A stretch of DNA of 64,000 nt from NCBI GenBank assembly GCA_015698045.1, contig BLAL01000051.1, positions 62,001-126,000 on the forward strand. The letters run 5' to 3'. The number at the start of each line of letters is the position of its first letter. Positions within the stretch are counted from its first letter, which is position 1. The notes beneath the pieces are model-generated. The model ran no database searches and had not been told where the DNA came from. It worked only from the letters and a program-made list of their open reading frames with translations. A program made the translations under genes and the position numbers. This stretch comes from Rhizophagus clarus (lineage: Eukaryota; Glomeromycota; Glomeromycetes; Glomerales; Glomeraceae). Below are positions 10,492 through 22,800 of the stretch, piece by piece.

Positions 10492-10726
10492 TTTTGCGAT
10501 TTAATCATATGAATCATTAAAGTCTAATAAATTACTACGCCTACAACCTTACTATATTCGTTATAATAAACAAAAGGATGGAATGACATAATACTTTGGA
10601 GACATTATTCGTTTTGCGATTTAATCATATGAATCATTAATCTTAAAATAAATTACTACGCCTACAACCTTACTTTATTCGTTATAATAAACAAAAGGAT
10701 GGAATGACATAATACTTTGGAGACAA
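10492..10726. repeat. 120-bp tandem duplication
   Basis: Unit starting TTTTGCGATTTAATCATATG at 10492 and again at 10612, nearly identical over about 115 bp. No coding potential. Confidence 0.85.
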
Positions 10727-11244
10727 TGTTACATCAAAAATTCCCTATTAATTGTAACACGATTTAATATAATGAAATAACTAGACATGTCGCAGGCTTG
10801 TCGCGGTTGTATCGCGGTAAACTATTAATAAAAAAATGAGTTATATCATGGGTGTGTCGCGGGTGGGTCAGTTGAAGGCTTATATTCGAAGATTTTAATG
10901 TGAAAACTTATTACAAATAATACAATATTACAATATCAATTATTCTGAGTTACGACAACTTTAAATAAATAAAATTTATTCGTTTTCATATACATTGATG
11001 AATTCGTTCAACAAGTCCTCTACATCTTAGTCGAAATTTCCTCTCTCTCCCTCACTTTCATCATTATTAATATTATTTTTCGTAATCGTCATTTTCAGAA
11101 TCGTCATCCATTATATAAAAAGGTTTCGGTTTTCACCATTAGATTTCGTCACAATTTTCCTATCAAATGATCAAATTGTACTATGTTTCACCACATTTTA
11201 TCGTCCTAATCACATTTTATTAAAAACAAGTTTGAAATTTTTAT
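10727..11244. other. Non-coding spacer with TCGCGG words
   Basis: Between the duplication and the transposase stop there is no gene. Around 10788-10872 several GTCGCGG/TCGCGGG words occur within 85 bases, unusual in this AT-rich DNA. They may be subterminal transposase-binding motifs at the 3' end of the element, but I could not find matching copies at the other end. Confidence 0.3.
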
Positions 11245-14158
11245 TTATAAATTAAATTTTCTATTTAAAGGTATTATTGATAGGTAATTTTGTTTTCCAA
11301 TTGTAACATATTTAAATTTTGTAGCTCTACATAATATTCTATGAACCAGTAGCAATGAATCACAGCCTTCCTCATAGTATTCAGTTCTCCACAATTCCGT
11401 ATTTGATATGTCTGGTCTCATAAAGTTATGTTTAAATCGAATATCAGAGGAAGGTGCACATTTATACCATTTCACGTATGCTAGAAGATGTGTTTTGGGT
11501 CCTTCAGGAAATCTAAGCGTATGCTCAAAGTAATATTGTACTTCACCCGGGTATGCATCAATTGATTCATCATTAGCTGCTTTCCATTTTGCAAATATGG
11601 TCGCATTTCTTTCTTGTAGACTTGATATCATAGACCCAAATATTTCAGCGCCAATTTGCAATCTTGCGTGCTGATTAACTACCAGGTCCATAAATCCTAA
11701 TATTTCTCCTTGTTCTTTTTCATATAATATAAAATACCATTCACATAGAAAATTGCGCAATTCTAAAGGCATAATAACTTTGAAATATGAAGGCTTAAGC
11801 ATTTGACCTGGTAATGTCTCAGTACCATATATCTTGGAAAACGTAGATATATTGTGTCTCATAGATAGAAAATGCTGCAATTCTTCCCTTTCTTCTGTGA
11901 GGGCTAAACTACCTACAGTCTTTCTTGCCATAAGAAGGCAAAGAGATTTATCAAGAAGACCAGATGTCCATTTGCACGTTAAGTGATAATCTACAAGAGT
12001 ATTCTTGAGGACGATTTTCATAAGTTCAGGCTCTATTTGTCGATTACTGTTAGGATACGATCCTAAATAATAAGAAATATACATTTATTAAAAAATTTAA
12101 GAGATATCGATGTAAAGTCAGGACTTTACCTATATATCCATTAAGTCTCTCAAATGGAAAAAGCCAATAACTATATATAGGACCATAATCACGACAACAA
12201 TCAGGAATGTGAAGCGCCAAATGTATGTTACTTGTTATGAATTCTGGCCCATATGTGTTTTCTATGAGGTGAGCCATGTCTTTTAACCTTTCTTGTGCTT
12301 CTTTTAAATCATCTTCGGTAATGAATCTTGCTGCCAAAAGATTACATGCCCGAACAAAATGGCCTAAAATCTTTCTATCGCTATTGTCTAGCATATCCCA
12401 TAGAATATTAGTCGAATAGATCATGATGAAAGTTTTCCATTGATCAGCAGTCAAATTAGAAAAGCCATCGTTTCCAATAGCAATTTTTGGAGGAATGCGA
12501 CCGATGTCAGAAGGTAATTCAACGTGATCCATTCTTTGTTGTGCTACCCGAAGTTGTTCCATACTTAATTTTCCCTGATTCACAAAAATTGATTTGATTA
12601 TCCATTTTGCTACACCAAGGAAAAGGCAATGCATTGGATCCACTGCAGCAAAACGTATAGGATCCATATACGGAAGATGAAGCAATTCAGACCAGCGCAC
12701 ACCATGCTTTTTGAAATGATTATCTCTAGAATTCTTCGAATTATATTGCAACCATTCATGAGCATATTTCTTATGTGATTCTGCGGTACTTATCTCATAG
12801 TTGTGATCCCCTCCATAGTGAGTTTTATTATATTCTCCACTATAAATACTACGTTTCTCACATCTATGGCATTTCATTACTGCAGATCCATGACCAAACA
12901 ACTTTCGTGTAGCTGGTATATCAGATGATCCAACAATCAATGCAACCTTTATATTTAAACCACCAGGACACTGGTATGTCTTTGGTACTTTCCAACCCTT
13001 CCAAAGTTTTAAAAATTCGTCTACAATAGGGGCCAAATAATGATTGATACGTTCTAATCCTACCTCTTTTGGTCCTGGTAAAAAACCCAAATATATAATG
13101 TTTTCAGGCTTATTTCTTTCCGATCTTGGAAGGTTGCATATAGATGCATATATTGCACCAGTACTGTGTTGTGTGTAGGTAAATGGCTGGAACCAGTCAA
13201 GATTAAAGAGAAGACCTAGATGGCTTGTGGCAGTTTCTGGCGTAAAAAAGGTACTGCCATCAAATGGAAATGTTTTCCATACTTTTCCATCATAAATATC
13301 TGAATAGATATCTCCTTTTCTTTGAAATCCTGATGGTTTCAACATATTTTCAAAACCAGGTCGTTGATATAACATACTCAATTGCTGACAAATGCTTGGT
13401 TTAGGATAAAGACTACGTGGCACAGCAATTGTTTCTCCTTTACGTTTTTTAAGAACAGTAAGCGGATTGTTGCATTGGTTACGACGACTTGGTGTTGGAT
13501 TATCTGGAAATTCTTCATGTAGGCAATTCTTAATGGTGACTTTTCCTTCTTTCTTATATGTGACAATATCTTCAACATTATGCATTTTATGACAATTATT
13601 GCATACAGCTAACTGCATTTTTGGTTGCAAAATATTCAAATATCCTTTTGCCTTAAATAAGGAGTTAGGAAATTTTTTGAATTGTGAATTATTTAAACGA
13701 GTAAGTACAATATGTAAGAATTTTATTAACGCTTCAATTGCCGTGTCAGTAAGGCGAAATCTTTGTTGGAATTTAAATAGCCATAGAATTATTTCAGTTT
13801 CCAACGAATCATTTAAGTTTTCCATCACAAACACTTCATCGCTATCAAATTTGGAAGATGTGAAAATATTTTCACCTTCATTTTCTTCTTCCTGATCTGT
13901 ATTATCATCCGTCTCTTCTTCATTTTCATAATTATCATCATCATTTTTATCAAGTTTAGATGCAGGAACACGAAAGTTTGATGAAAATGTGTTTATATTT
14001 TCTTCTTCATTTAATTGAAAAGAATCAGGGAATGAATCAGGAAAAGAATCAGGCGGTATACCTTCTTCATTATCTGAATTATTTAATTGGAAAGAATCAG
14101 GGTCATCTATTTTCCGCTTTTTTGAATTTGTTCTGGTGAGATTTTGTTCACTTGTCAT
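11245..14158 (-). CDS. CACTA/Plavaka-type transposase
   Basis: Two exons, 14158-12130 and 12062-11245, with a 67-bp intron (GTAAAG..TTTAG) between the two halves of the conserved ERLNGYIG-S junction; joined length 948 residues. Residues 1-115 are acidic and low complexity with a repeated DSF motif. A zinc-binding knuckle CNNCHKMH is at 186-193. The catalytic RNase H-like core includes Asp321 (NLDWFQPF), Asp413 (GSSDIPATRKLFG), the CHRC knuckle at 430-433, DPMHCLFLG at 507-515 and FERLNGYIG at 669-677, as in the Tnp2-like family. It would cut and paste its element in the nucleus. The core is uninterrupted, so it may be active. Upstream, the same frame continues to 14383 through one stop. Its 5' end faces a divergent gene starting at 14702. 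Confidence 0.85.
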
Positions 14159-14197
14159 AATGGCATTTTCTTGATCTTTTCTATTATGGTTTAACTT

Positions 14198-14383
14198 CTA
14201 TAGGCGTTTGTCTTTTGCATGTTTCTTTAGAGTACGAGGGTCAACTTCTTCACCATTACAAAGAATACAATTACATGCATACAAATACTTCTTTTTGGGC
14301 TTTAATAAATCAGCAACAGAGGTTTCATTTTTACAATTTTTATTATGTTTTATTAAATCGGCTACTGAAGTTTTATTACTCAT
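14198..14383 (-). pseudogene. Upstream in-frame extension of transposase with zinc motif and TAG stop
   Basis: A 61-codon ORF in exactly the same frame as the transposase, ending in TAG at 14200-14198, 13 codons before the transposase ATG. It contains the pattern CNCILCNG then V..RTLKKH, which resembles the N-terminal zinc-binding module often seen at the start of fungal Plavaka/CACTA transposases. A duplicated TSVADL motif precedes it. I infer it was once the true N-terminus, now cut off by the stop, with translation possibly restarting at 14158. It could alternatively be a short upstream ORF with a regulatory role. Confidence 0.6.
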
Positions 14384-14463
14384 TTTGCTAAAATATATTT
14401 ACTAAAATATATGAAAAAGTTTAGAATATTTAGACAGCTATTCAAATGAAGTATAATTCTTTC

Positions 14464-14606
14464 AGGATCAGATTCACGTTGAATTCTTTTAAATCGGATT
14501 GCGTAATCAGGATCAGGTTCGCGTTTGATCAGATTCGCGTGAGAAAACCTTCGGAATCAGATTCGTGTAAGGGAATCCTCGGAATTTTCCAGGATCAGGT
14601 TCGCGT
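14464..14606. promoter_or_regulatory. Five copies of a GGATCAGRTTCGCGT-type motif
   Basis: Near-identical 15-16 bp motifs lie at 14464-14479, 14509-14524, 14526-14540, 14553-14568 and 14591-14606, all in the same orientation, between the divergent transposase and the partner gene. Consensus aggatcag(a/g)ttcgcgt. This is the layout expected of binding sites for an element-encoded protein (as with TnpA sites in En/Spm) or of a shared promoter regulator. Confidence 0.6.
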
Positions 14607-14622
14607 AGTTGCACCTGAAATC

Positions 14623-14630
14623 TATATAAA
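14623..14630 (+). promoter_or_regulatory. TATA box of the divergent partner gene
   Basis: TATATAAA lies 72 bases upstream of the ATG at 14702 and 17 bases after the last motif copy, a good distance for a core promoter. Confidence 0.5.
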
Positions 14631-14701
14631 TATGCAACCTTTTCGCGTTCTGAAAACTCTTCTTCTCATTCAAAGTTTTGCACTCAACTGAAATATAAGT
14701 A

Positions 14702-15896
14702 ATGATGGACAGGGACAGTGATCAGGAATCTGTAAGCTCTTCCTCTTCCTCTTCCTCTTCCGCTTCCGCTTCCTCTTCCTCTTCCTCATCATCATCGTCA
14801 GCTGCTTCGTATAAAACGATTAAAGCAAGTATTATTTATTATTTATTTATCATTTATGGTTTTTTTTTCATTCTATTTACGTTTATCTATTATTCTATAG
14901 AAAGAAGTCTATATATGGGTAGACTCAGAATTAAGAGATACTTATAAAATAGACGAGGAACGGACTTGGGTAGAGCAAAAGGAAAACATAGTAACAAAAC
15001 TATTGCCGCCTTTGTACAAGCTCATGAATAAAAAATATAATATTACAAACGGCAAGTTACTAAAAATTTTGTACGGACGATGGCGTTCTCGGCATCGTGT
15101 GAATAACATTGAAAATCAAGGAGAAGAAAGAATAAAACAAGATAAGAGAAGGGCAAAAAAGAATTCGAGGATGCAAGACGTAAGTAAATATTCAATTAAT
15201 GTGAAATGAAAAGTTAGTAGTTAACTATCAATTACATTACTAGAAAAAAAAAGAAGAACAAAAGCAACAAACTATTTGATAAAAGGTAAAGATAAGTATA
15301 TTGTCAGGTATCCAGAAGGAGACCTTGTAAAAATTCTTAAAGATTCGGGTTACCACTCGGAAGAGTGGGAAGAAACAGATCCTGAGGAAGATTGGACTGT
15401 TATCCGACCTGCAGTAGTTGAAGATGGTGAAGTTATTGAGGAAGCCGTTAAAGAAAAGTCAACATCAGTATACATTTATGATAAATGGTGGCGTTCTTCT
15501 GCAGTATGTATATTTATTATTTTATTAGTTTATTTATCAAAAACACTAATAGTAATTTATTTATTTAAGCTTTTACGATTATTACACGACCGAATTGATC
15601 CGACGGTCGAATTATTAAGGAAAAAACCACCAACTTTAAACCCTAAAAAAGCTGACAACATATCTGCATCTAGCGTACCACCTATGGGTGCACCAAACTG
15701 GTGTTTAAATCAAGAGTCGCTCAAACAGTTTAACCGTTCAAGTGTTGATATTCCGATATACGATTATGATACCGATGATAACCACGATAAAGACAAAGAA
15801 GAAATCCCAAATAGAACTAATTCAAATAGTAGAAAGAAGAGAAAAACTAAAAAAAACCCAAAACAAAAGAGAACCAAAAAACATAAATCAAAATAA
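14702..15896 (+). CDS. Unknown basic, Ser-rich protein divergent from the transposase
   Basis: Four exons by splice signals and frame: 14702-14828, 14905-15183, 15244-15503, 15570-15896; about 330 residues. Exon 1 encodes MMDRDSDQES and a run of Ser/Ala. An alternative donor (GTAAGC at 14732) with acceptor at 14900 also keeps the frame and would remove the Ser run, so splicing may vary. Exon 2 is basic with aromatic residues (LYGRWRSRHR); exon 3 is acidic (SEEWEETDPEEDW); exon 4 ends in a Lys/Arg-rich tail of about 30 residues, likely a nuclear localisation signal. No known domain recognised. Head-to-head arrangement with the transposase across only about 320-540 bp suggests an accessory protein of the element, or a host gene beside it. 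Confidence 0.65.
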
Positions 15897-16010
15897 TTCA
15901 ATAATTTTTTTTTCTAATTCAAATAGAAGAAAAGAAGAGAAAAACTAAAAAAAAAACAAAATAAAAGAGAACCAAAAAGCATAAATCAAAATAATTCAAT
16001 AATTTTCTTT
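15817..16010. repeat. 97-bp tandem duplication over the gene 3' end
   Basis: CTAATTCAAATAG starts at 15817 and at 15914. The first copy encodes the basic tail and stop of the partner gene; the second lies in the 3' UTR and has diverged slightly. Confidence 0.8.
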
Positions 16011-16329
16011 TTACTCATTAAATCTAGTCTTAAATAGATTTATGTTATTTGATTATATAATAAATTGAATCAATCATCCGTATGCAGTTTAATTAAAAGT
16101 TAATCAAAAATTTAATAAGCTAGGTTCAAAATTGATTTGTGTTTACATTTATTTTTAAAAAAACTTTAATTAAAACAAATTTAATCTAATCCGTTCTGCA
16201 TGCGAGACAATGTATTTCTATTTTATTTGTTACATATCAGATATATTAGAGGATTAATTTATAATTTGAAAATACGTAATGACTAATAACAAACATGTGA
16301 TCCGATTATTATCATTTAAAAAATCGTAC

Positions 16330-16537
16330 AAATATTGGGTAACCGATATATATTAGCCAACATATCGGGGACTAAAAGTTTAAATATCGGGGTCTTTGAT
16401 AATTATAATTTTAGACATATTTTGAGATGTGACAAATTGGGTGTCCGATATGTATAAAAACCCAATATGTATCTGATTAGTCACTGATATATAGACGCCC
16501 GATATGTACCCGATAGTATTGATTTTGACCAGTGTAA
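16330..16537. repeat. MITE-like repeat, copy 1 (CCGATATGTACCCG family)
   Basis: Rich in the words GATATGTACCCGATA and their complements, ending in GATTTTGACCAGTGTAA at 16521-16537. The same terminal sequence ends a second copy at 18217. The left end is not clear. Confidence 0.5.
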
Positions 16538-16618
16538 GCTTTTGCCAATTATAGACTACAAATAAAACAATTACAGATCTACAATACATTACACAAAGAT
16601 CTTGAGCAAACGAGTTAA

Positions 16619-16648
16619 ACTCGAGTTGAACTCAAGTTCAACTCGAGT
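16619..16648. repeat. 30-bp near-perfect palindrome
   Basis: ACTCGAGTTGAACT and its reverse complement are separated by two bases. It contains two CTCGAG sites; could be a binding site or a fold-back relic. Confidence 0.6.
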
Positions 16649-16939
16649 TCAAAGCGAACAATTTAAATTCCAAATAAAATATCCAAGATTAACAAAAAAG
16701 TTGGTAACGTTATAATGAAATCGGTAGTAAAACTTAATTTAATCATCTTTAATTAGGTATAAAAATTCTGATAAATTTAATAAAATCAGTGATTTTTTAA
16801 TAATTTTATTAACTCAAGTTGAGCACGAATAGTGAATAATCAAGTTTGTGCTTCTTCGCTAATATTGACTTGTGCATTCGATAGGTGACCAATTTTGTGG
16901 CTGATGTGGCTGAATATAATATTACCCAAATAACCAATA

Positions 16940-17600
16940 AAAATTGATAATTTTGTTGATCATATGATTGCACGATCATGATTTAATTATTTATTTATCG
17001 TATTTTTTTTTTTTTTTTTTTCAAAAACTTTTTCTCTCTCTCTTAAATTTTTACTTTATTGTTTTGTCTAAAAAATAAAGATAAAGGTATATTTTTTGTT
17101 GAAATTTCTTTTCTCATTATTATGTTATTCTTAACACTCTTATTAATATATTTTTCCAATGTATTTCTTCTCACTAACGTCCTAAACAATGTTCTACTAT
17201 CGAGTTTTTTACTTTATTGGTTTTTCTAAAAAATAAATACAAAGGTACATTTTTTGTTGAAATTTCTTTTTCCATCCTGTTAACACTCTTACTAATATTT
17301 TTTTCTAATGTGTTTCCTCCTACTAACGTTCCTACTAACAATGTTCTACTATTAAACATTTTTTATTTCTTACTTTTACTAACACTTCTACTAACATTAA
17401 CACTAATATTAATACTTATACTTTACATTTTTTTTTATTGACGTTCCTTTTCTACTTCTATTAACTTTTATACTAACATTAATACTAATACTTTCTAATG
17501 TAAAAATTTTTTTATTAACATTCCTTTTCTTTTGCTAACACTTCTACTAATATTCATACTAACACTTTTATTACTAACATTTTACTTTCTTTCAAATTAA
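16940..17600 (-). repeat. Dispersed repeat, inverted relative to 5740-6490
   Basis: T-rich stretch with many CTAACATTAATACTAATA / CTTCTACTAAC words, the complement of those at 5740-6490, plus a poly(T) run near 17007-17022. Short ORFs here are low-complexity and not called. Confidence 0.4.
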
Positions 17601-17831
17601 ATAAATATAATGAAATGAAAACAAGCAAACAAGTGAACATTAATTGTAAATTTGTGTAAAGAGTAGTGAATTTTTTTTATAATATTTTTTGTACAATATT
17701 TTTTTTTATTATTGATTGAAAATATAAATAAAACTTTCAGTAATTACAATTAAATGAATTAAATTACTTTTAAATTACAATTGTATTTAAATTATAAATC
17801 TACTACTATTAATGCCCCATAAATGCTATAC

Positions 17832-18217
17832 TTTTCGGCTATCCGATATGTGTGAAAATTATGAAATTATGCTTATATTTCAAATACAAATAGGATACAT
17901 ATCGGGTATATATAGGATACTTATTAGCACTATCCGATAAGTGTATAATATCTGTCTGATATTTTTTTAAAATATATCGAGTATCCAATAAATCTATGAT
18001 ATGTAACCAATATTTAACTACCCAATATGTATGAGATATGTACCCGATATGTATGTTATATGTCACCATTTTTCTGCATCTGACGGGTACATATCGGGTA
18101 CCTAATATGTGTAGTATTATTAAATAGCATACACATATTTCACACATATCGGGTACATATCGGGTAGCCGATATGTACCTGATATGTACCCAATAACATC
18201 GATTTTGACCAGTGTAA
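17832..18217. repeat. MITE-like repeat, copy 2
   Basis: Repeated GGGTACATATCGGGTA and CCGATATGTACC words form inverted arms (for example about 18149-18192), ending in GATTTTGACCAGTGTAA at 18201-18217, identical to the end of copy 1. ORFs across it follow the repeat and are not genes. Confidence 0.55.
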
Positions 18218-19871
18218 TGTACACTATTCGACTATGTCGAATAGATATCTAACTGTAGATCATCACTAATTGAGGTCGATTTTTTTTGATTTTGGTCGAA
18301 TATGGGCCGAATTTTGTTAAGGTTGAATATTCTTTTTCGACTAGTGTGGGGTGATGATTATTTTGATTATCTTTACAGAATTGTGACATCTGCCAGGAAT
18401 TGGCATTTCCTTCTCTATTCTCCAGGTGAAATTTTACAGGCAAGTAAGTAAAGTTGCCTGCTATAGATGCCACCCAAATTAATTTTAAGTAAATCCCAAA
18501 TTAATTTGTACATTTTGACAGCCATAATTCCCAAATCCCAAATATACAAATTGCAAAATTTATATATGTAATTTGTAAATTAATTTGGATTTGTACATTT
18601 GGACTATCATAATCCCAAATTATTTTGGATTTGGATGGCAATGAAGTAAGGCACCTTTTAGTATAGAATTTATTGAAGAATCTTTGGTTGAGAATTCTGA
18701 AAAATACCAAACATTGTATAAGAGTGCGAGGAAGGTTTTTTGTATAATCGTGGGTTTGTTAAAAGATAGGGCATGTATTGAGAAAGGACCTGAAAGAAAG
18801 AGGGTTAGGATAAAGGGTTATCAAACAAAAAAATAATCATGTATATTCTTTACAGAAACTTAAAAATTCTAAACGATGATGAATTGATATAGTAATGATA
18901 TTAAATATACATCGTAATGATATCGATTTGCAAATGATATCATTATGATATCGCAATGATATTGGTACATTATTTATTCGATATATCAAAATGATATCGT
19001 AAAGATATTTACTTAAAGAAATATCGAATCGATATCATACTAATATTGTTATAACAACGATGATTTTTTTAAAAAAATGTGAACAAATACGTTATCGATA
19101 TGATATCGTATCAACATGTATTCAGTATCAATACGACATCGTAAAAACATCATCTTATAAATGTCAAATCGACATTAATTCAATATTGAATATTTAACGA
19201 ATCGACATCATTTTGATATAGTTAAACAACAATAAAAATGTGAAACAAATACGATATAGATATGATATCGTATCGACATGTATTCAGTATCAATATGACA
19301 TCGTAAAAACATCATCTTATAAATATCAAATCAATATTAATTTGATATCGTTAATATAACGAATCTATATCATTTTATCGTTAAAAGCAATAATTAATTT
19401 TTAAAAAAATGTGAAATAAATAAAATATCAAATCAATATCATATTAATTAATATTGATAAATTCAATACTAAATTTTAAATGTTTTTATATATATTTTAT
19501 TAATTTGTAATTTAATTAAAATTTAATTTAAAATTTAATTTCAACTGAGATGATATAAAGTATTAAGAAAACCCGTTAAAATAAAAAACCTGTTAAATTT
19601 TTACATGAGACTATATACTTGTGTGCCACTTCTTTTTTTCTAACATGCGATGATCATAACACCACCAATAGCAAATAAAAAAACTGAATTCTTCTTGACA
19701 AAATTTCCTAATCAGCTCAGACACTTACTTCACTAGGTATGACAATCTTGACAATCTCTTACTCATTGTTTAAAATATATATGATATTAGAACTAGATTT
19801 TTATTGGATAAAATTAATTAATTATTTGTAATTATTGTAAAATATAACAATCTTTCAGTAATTTTAATTAA
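18218..19871. other. Non-coding DNA with ATATCG-rich repeats
   Basis: About 18880-19450 is made of degenerate GATATC-rich words. A unit of about 161 bp starting AATGTGAACAAATACG occurs at 19076 and 19237. The same flavour of sequence recurs at 31240-31870. Nothing else seen. Confidence 0.45.
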
Positions 19872-22800
19872 TCATATAGCTGTAAAATAAAAACTATTTT
19901 TTATCCAAATTCTGTTCGTGGTATCATGATCAGATCCTTGACATCCTCCTGAATTACAATTATGAATAAAATGTACTTTTTGCACATTATCTATTACAGT
20001 AATTGGAAAAATGCGCCTCCATTTATTCCCTGTTGCTTGAAGGCGATAAAGTGGACATTTCAACAGTGAATGTTCAATCCCAGTATCTTCAAACCAATCC
20101 ACAACAATAAAGGCATAATATTTGTCATTATTACCCTTATGGCGAAAAATCCCTTTGATGATTGCATAAGATTCTTCATGATCTTCTTCATAAATTGTGA
20201 CAAAATCACCAAGATGTAAGTGGATTTTTGAAAGGACACTATTTTTTTCTTCAATGGTATATGATGCTAATTTGTACCAGCTAGTTGAAGAATTTATAAG
20301 AGCCGCCTCGAACTTCATATCTACATAAGATAAAAACAGTTCAGTTTTAAAACCATGCTGCAGAGTAAACAGAAGGTTATTCCGATCCTCCTTTGGCATT
20401 TTTTTTTTTAAGGAAATGTTCGAGATAAAATTTACTGGGGATGTAACTAAATTAAAATTAGTAAATATTATGTATGCATATATGATATAATATATAATAT
20501 ACAATTTAATTTTACCTTCTGCATCATCATTCTGAGCTTGTTCTTCAATTGAATATTTATCTTCTGTAACATACCAGTTCAAAAATAATTGACCAAGATT
20601 TGTGAACCCAGTACAAGGCCTATTAAATCTTGGATCAATACCACCATCTACTAAATGTCGAATTGCAAATATAGTATTATAACGCTTTAATAAATCCAAG
20701 TCTATGTTTTTGCAATTCATCTTCGGTACCATTCCCTTAAAAATACGATGTACCATCTCTTTTATACCAACCTGGGTATTAGTGAGTGTTCCAAAGGTTT
20801 TAGCATGCATCAGAAGATGCATATTAACATGTATATTTGGTAAATTAACAAAATTTGCAAAAACCTAACATATAAAAAGAATATTATTGTTAGAATCATA
20901 TTTAAATTATTCCACACTTTTTGAATTTCAATTCCATAACTATACCTTTGGAAGGATTGAAAACTCTTCTTCAAGATATTGTTGTAATTCCTTGTAGCTA
21001 TCTGACGTAAATTCTTTATTAAAAACTGTCTTCATAGTTTTCGCAACATATACCCAACAAGATATAATGCTTTTTGGCACTAAATTAATTCGAAGTGCAT
21101 CAATCCTTTGTTGAATAGCAACTGCTTCATTATGCTTAAGACTTGATTCCTTTAGAAACCGATTTAGCAAGAATGGCATAATCATAGCTAGTCTGAGAAG
21201 ATCAGACATCATAAAACTATTATGATGAGAGATCGGATTTGGTAAATTACCCCACTTTTTTGGAATTTCAAAATTTTTCCAAATTTTAATGAAATCATCT
21301 TCTCCTTCTCGTGAAAATAATTCACAGGTTAACTTTAGCAGTCGCCCAATCTTTCCCGCGGTAGCGTGATAAATGTCCTGCGGCGCTTATAGATGCCTTT
21401 CCCTTTTTAATTTATCTAAAATACTAGGCAATTGTCTTAAACCATACTTTGTACAAAGTTGGTCTCTTCTTGATGTTACCGGTTCCTGAGAAATTTCTAA
21501 AATTTCTTCATTTGTAATATGATGGTAACGTAATGTTGTCACAGTATCCTGATTATAAGAACTCCATAATTCCTTTTTAATTGTACAGGTACGACAACCT
21601 TTATTTGCATTATGCCTAAATTATTTTTAAAAAATTTCAATAGTTGTTACAAATTATATCATTAAATTGTTTCAAGTTATATTATTAAATTATTAATTAA
21701 GTCGAAATACCTTAGTACTCCTGCCAAGTCATTACCTTGAGGTAAATCTGCCGTAACAACGCCCAAACCAGCAATTACCCATGCATTTTGTCCTTGAACA
21801 GTCATTATCTTACCTTTTTCAAGTTCTTTCATTTCTGAAACAAATGGTAGCATAAATTCGTCAAAATTGCCACCAAATGGAACAAACCCAAGAACAAAAT
21901 GGTTTTTGATAAGTTTTCTTTGATGTGTTGGCATGTTGCCAAACTGTACATAGACACCACCTAAAGAATGATACACATTTCTAAACGTACCAAAATCGTC
22001 ATAATAAAGATCTAAAAACAGCTTATAAACTGGCATAGATGATGGTGGATCTCTGATAGAAATGTAATCAGAAGGATGTTGGTATGAAAGTTTCACATCA
22101 CGAATGTGCCAACGGTCATTACATTTATAAATTACTTCGGTAATATGCAATGAATCTTCGGGAATGTTTTGGTGTTGAAACGTTATTAATATAATCGCTT
22201 TTTCTAGAATTTGAGAGGTCATGATAATTGGAAATGGTTCGTCTACCAACCAAACTTCCCCAACAAGAGAACGACGTTGTCTTGATAATCCTTTTAAATT
22301 TCCAGGTAAGTCATCATAATTCAGAATTTTTTGAATTCGTAACTAATAATCTTCATTATCATTTTTCAAAATTGCTCTTAATCTTCCAAGTCTTCGACGA
22401 CCATTATTATCGTTATAGTAGGCAAAATCACCAGATCGGTATATTACTATTTTATCAAAAATAAATCAATCAATTTTGCTAACACATACCATAATTATAT
22501 CAAACTATATTGTTTATTACCTTCTGATATTATTATTTCATTTTGTCCAAAAAGTGGAGATTCTCCCCATAGAGTTCCATGCCAAAATTCCGATTTTGTT
22601 TCAGAATCAATGCCCGGTCCAAAATACATATGTCTCATCAGCATCGGATTGTTGAGAACACGCCATATAATTTCGCTAATTGAGAGTTGGTACGAAAGTT
22701 TTGAACCTCGTGAAGTTGACGGAGTTTTTTTTGATGAAATTTTAATAGGCTTTGTTATTATCGGTAGTAAAGGAAGACGTTTTCTCCAAGATTGGAATCT

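Noticed and set aside
17839-18147. 102-codon minus-strand ORF
   Set aside because: It lies inside the MITE-like repeat and its peptide mirrors the repeat words.
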